This document shows, one piece after another, positions 5,590-6,083 of a stretch of DNA of 6,083 nucleotides. This DNA is from Pseudomonadota bacterium (lineage in GTDB: Bacteria; Pseudomonadota; Alphaproteobacteria; Rhizobiales; Hyphomicrobiaceae): positions 1 to 6,083 of the forward strand of contig JAEYYJ010000179.1 in the NCBI GenBank assembly GCA_023430845.1, in the 5' to 3' direction. The first letter of the stretch is position 1; each line of letters begins with the position of its first letter. Both the position numbers and the translations under genes were made by a program. The notes under the pieces were generated by a model. The model did no database searches, had not been told where the DNA came from, and was given only the letters and a program-made list of their open reading frames with translations.

Positions 5590-6083
5590 GTGCAGGACAG
5601 CGAGACGGCACAGCTCGTGGCCTCGGGTCATTTTCTGGCCGAGCGCCGTTCTTTCGGCATGGTCTGGATCGATACCGATCTCGTCGTTCGCCGCCGCTTC
5701 GGCCCGCTCGTCGAATTCGTGATCCTCGGCCACCCGATCACCGACAGCGTCATGGCACTCGTCGGCTTCGAGGAGGAATTCACGGCACTGCGCGCGGGAA
5801 CCGGCGGGCCGCTCATCATTCCCAACGTTGTCATGAACGACGCTATAGTCGCCAGCGCCGAGGCACCCTTACGACTCAGCCTCGACATCTACTGGGACGC
5901 AAACGAGCGATCCCACCTCATGCTGGTGCGCCATGTCGTGGATCACTCTTCGCTCGAATCCGAGCTGAGGACCCAGATGCGTCTGCGCGTCATGGCCGAG
6001 GCCGAACTCGTCGAGAAGAGCGAAGCCATCCAACGCGCCAACCAGGAGCTGGCACTCGTCAACCGCGACCTCGAAGAGTTCGC
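5590..6083 (+). CDS. PAS-domain protein, probable sensor histidine kinase, 3' end cut by window edge
   Basis: The frame is open from GTG 5590 to the window edge, giving 164 full codons. Residues about 13-118 look like a single PAS sensor domain: FGMVWIDTDLVVRRRFG, a helical G-F-E-E-E-F stretch (59-64), PLIIPNVVMND, LRLSLDIYWD and LMLVRHVVDHSSLESEL. A coiled-coil linker follows (about 122-160). The last residues read QRANQELALVNRDLEEFA. In many histidine kinases this wording immediately precedes the phospho-accepting SHDL motif of the HisKA domain. The His itself and the ATPase domain lie off the right edge, so kinase activity is inference. There is no signal peptide or membrane segment, so it is a cytosolic sensor. 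It lies ten bases after the GTPase stop and is likely in the same operon. A cyclase or phosphodiesterase output is less likely but possible. Confidence 0.75.
   Translation, partial: MQDSETAQLVASGHFLAERRSFGMVWIDTDLVVRRRFGPLVEFVILGHPITDSVMALVGFEEEFTALRAGTGGPLIIPNVVMNDAIVASAEAPLRLSLDIYWDANERSHLMLVRHVVDHSSLESELRTQMRLRVMAEAELVEKSEAIQRANQELALVNRDLEEF

Overview
The window is GC-rich (estimated by eye), densely packed bacterial DNA holding two divergently transcribed gene groups around a non-coding gap at about 2613-2876. Gene content, overlapping stop/start codons and protein sequence style suggest an alphaproteobacterium, probably of the Rhizobiales type (Bradyrhizobium, Rhodopseudomonas or Xanthobacter relatives). 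This placement is inference, because no rRNA or other marker is present.

The left group is on the minus strand and reads leftwards from about 2612. Its order is a small cupin, boxA (reductase subunit of benzoyl-CoA 2,3-epoxidase), a BadH-like short-chain dehydrogenase, a 122-base gap, and then the first 52 residues of a biotin-carboxylase-type acyl-CoA carboxylase subunit that runs off the left edge. Cupin and boxA overlap by four bases (ATGA), and the dehydrogenase follows boxA by 29 bases. These look like part of an aromatic or alicyclic acid catabolic operon: BoxA passes electrons from NADPH to the oxygenase BoxB (not in the window), which epoxidises benzoyl-CoA. The BadH-like enzyme would oxidise a ring 2-hydroxyacyl-CoA. 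The carboxylase could handle propionyl-CoA or a similar short acyl-CoA.

The right group is on the plus strand and reads rightwards from 2877. It encodes a 102-residue coiled-coil protein, a 611-residue inner-membrane protein with a C-terminal OmpA-like peptidoglycan-binding domain, a 170-residue Rab/Ras-like small GTPase, and the N-terminal part of a PAS-containing protein that looks like a sensor histidine kinase and is cut by the right edge. Spacing is tight: 49 bases, then a 4-base ATGA overlap, then 10 bases. The gene order suggests one signalling or cell-envelope system: a wall-anchored transmembrane scaffold whose cytosolic half may contact the GTPase, a coiled-coil accessory protein, and a kinase output. 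I know of no experimentally described pathway with this arrangement, so this is the most interesting part of the window.

I see no rRNA, tRNA, insertion sequence, CRISPR array or convincing terminator.
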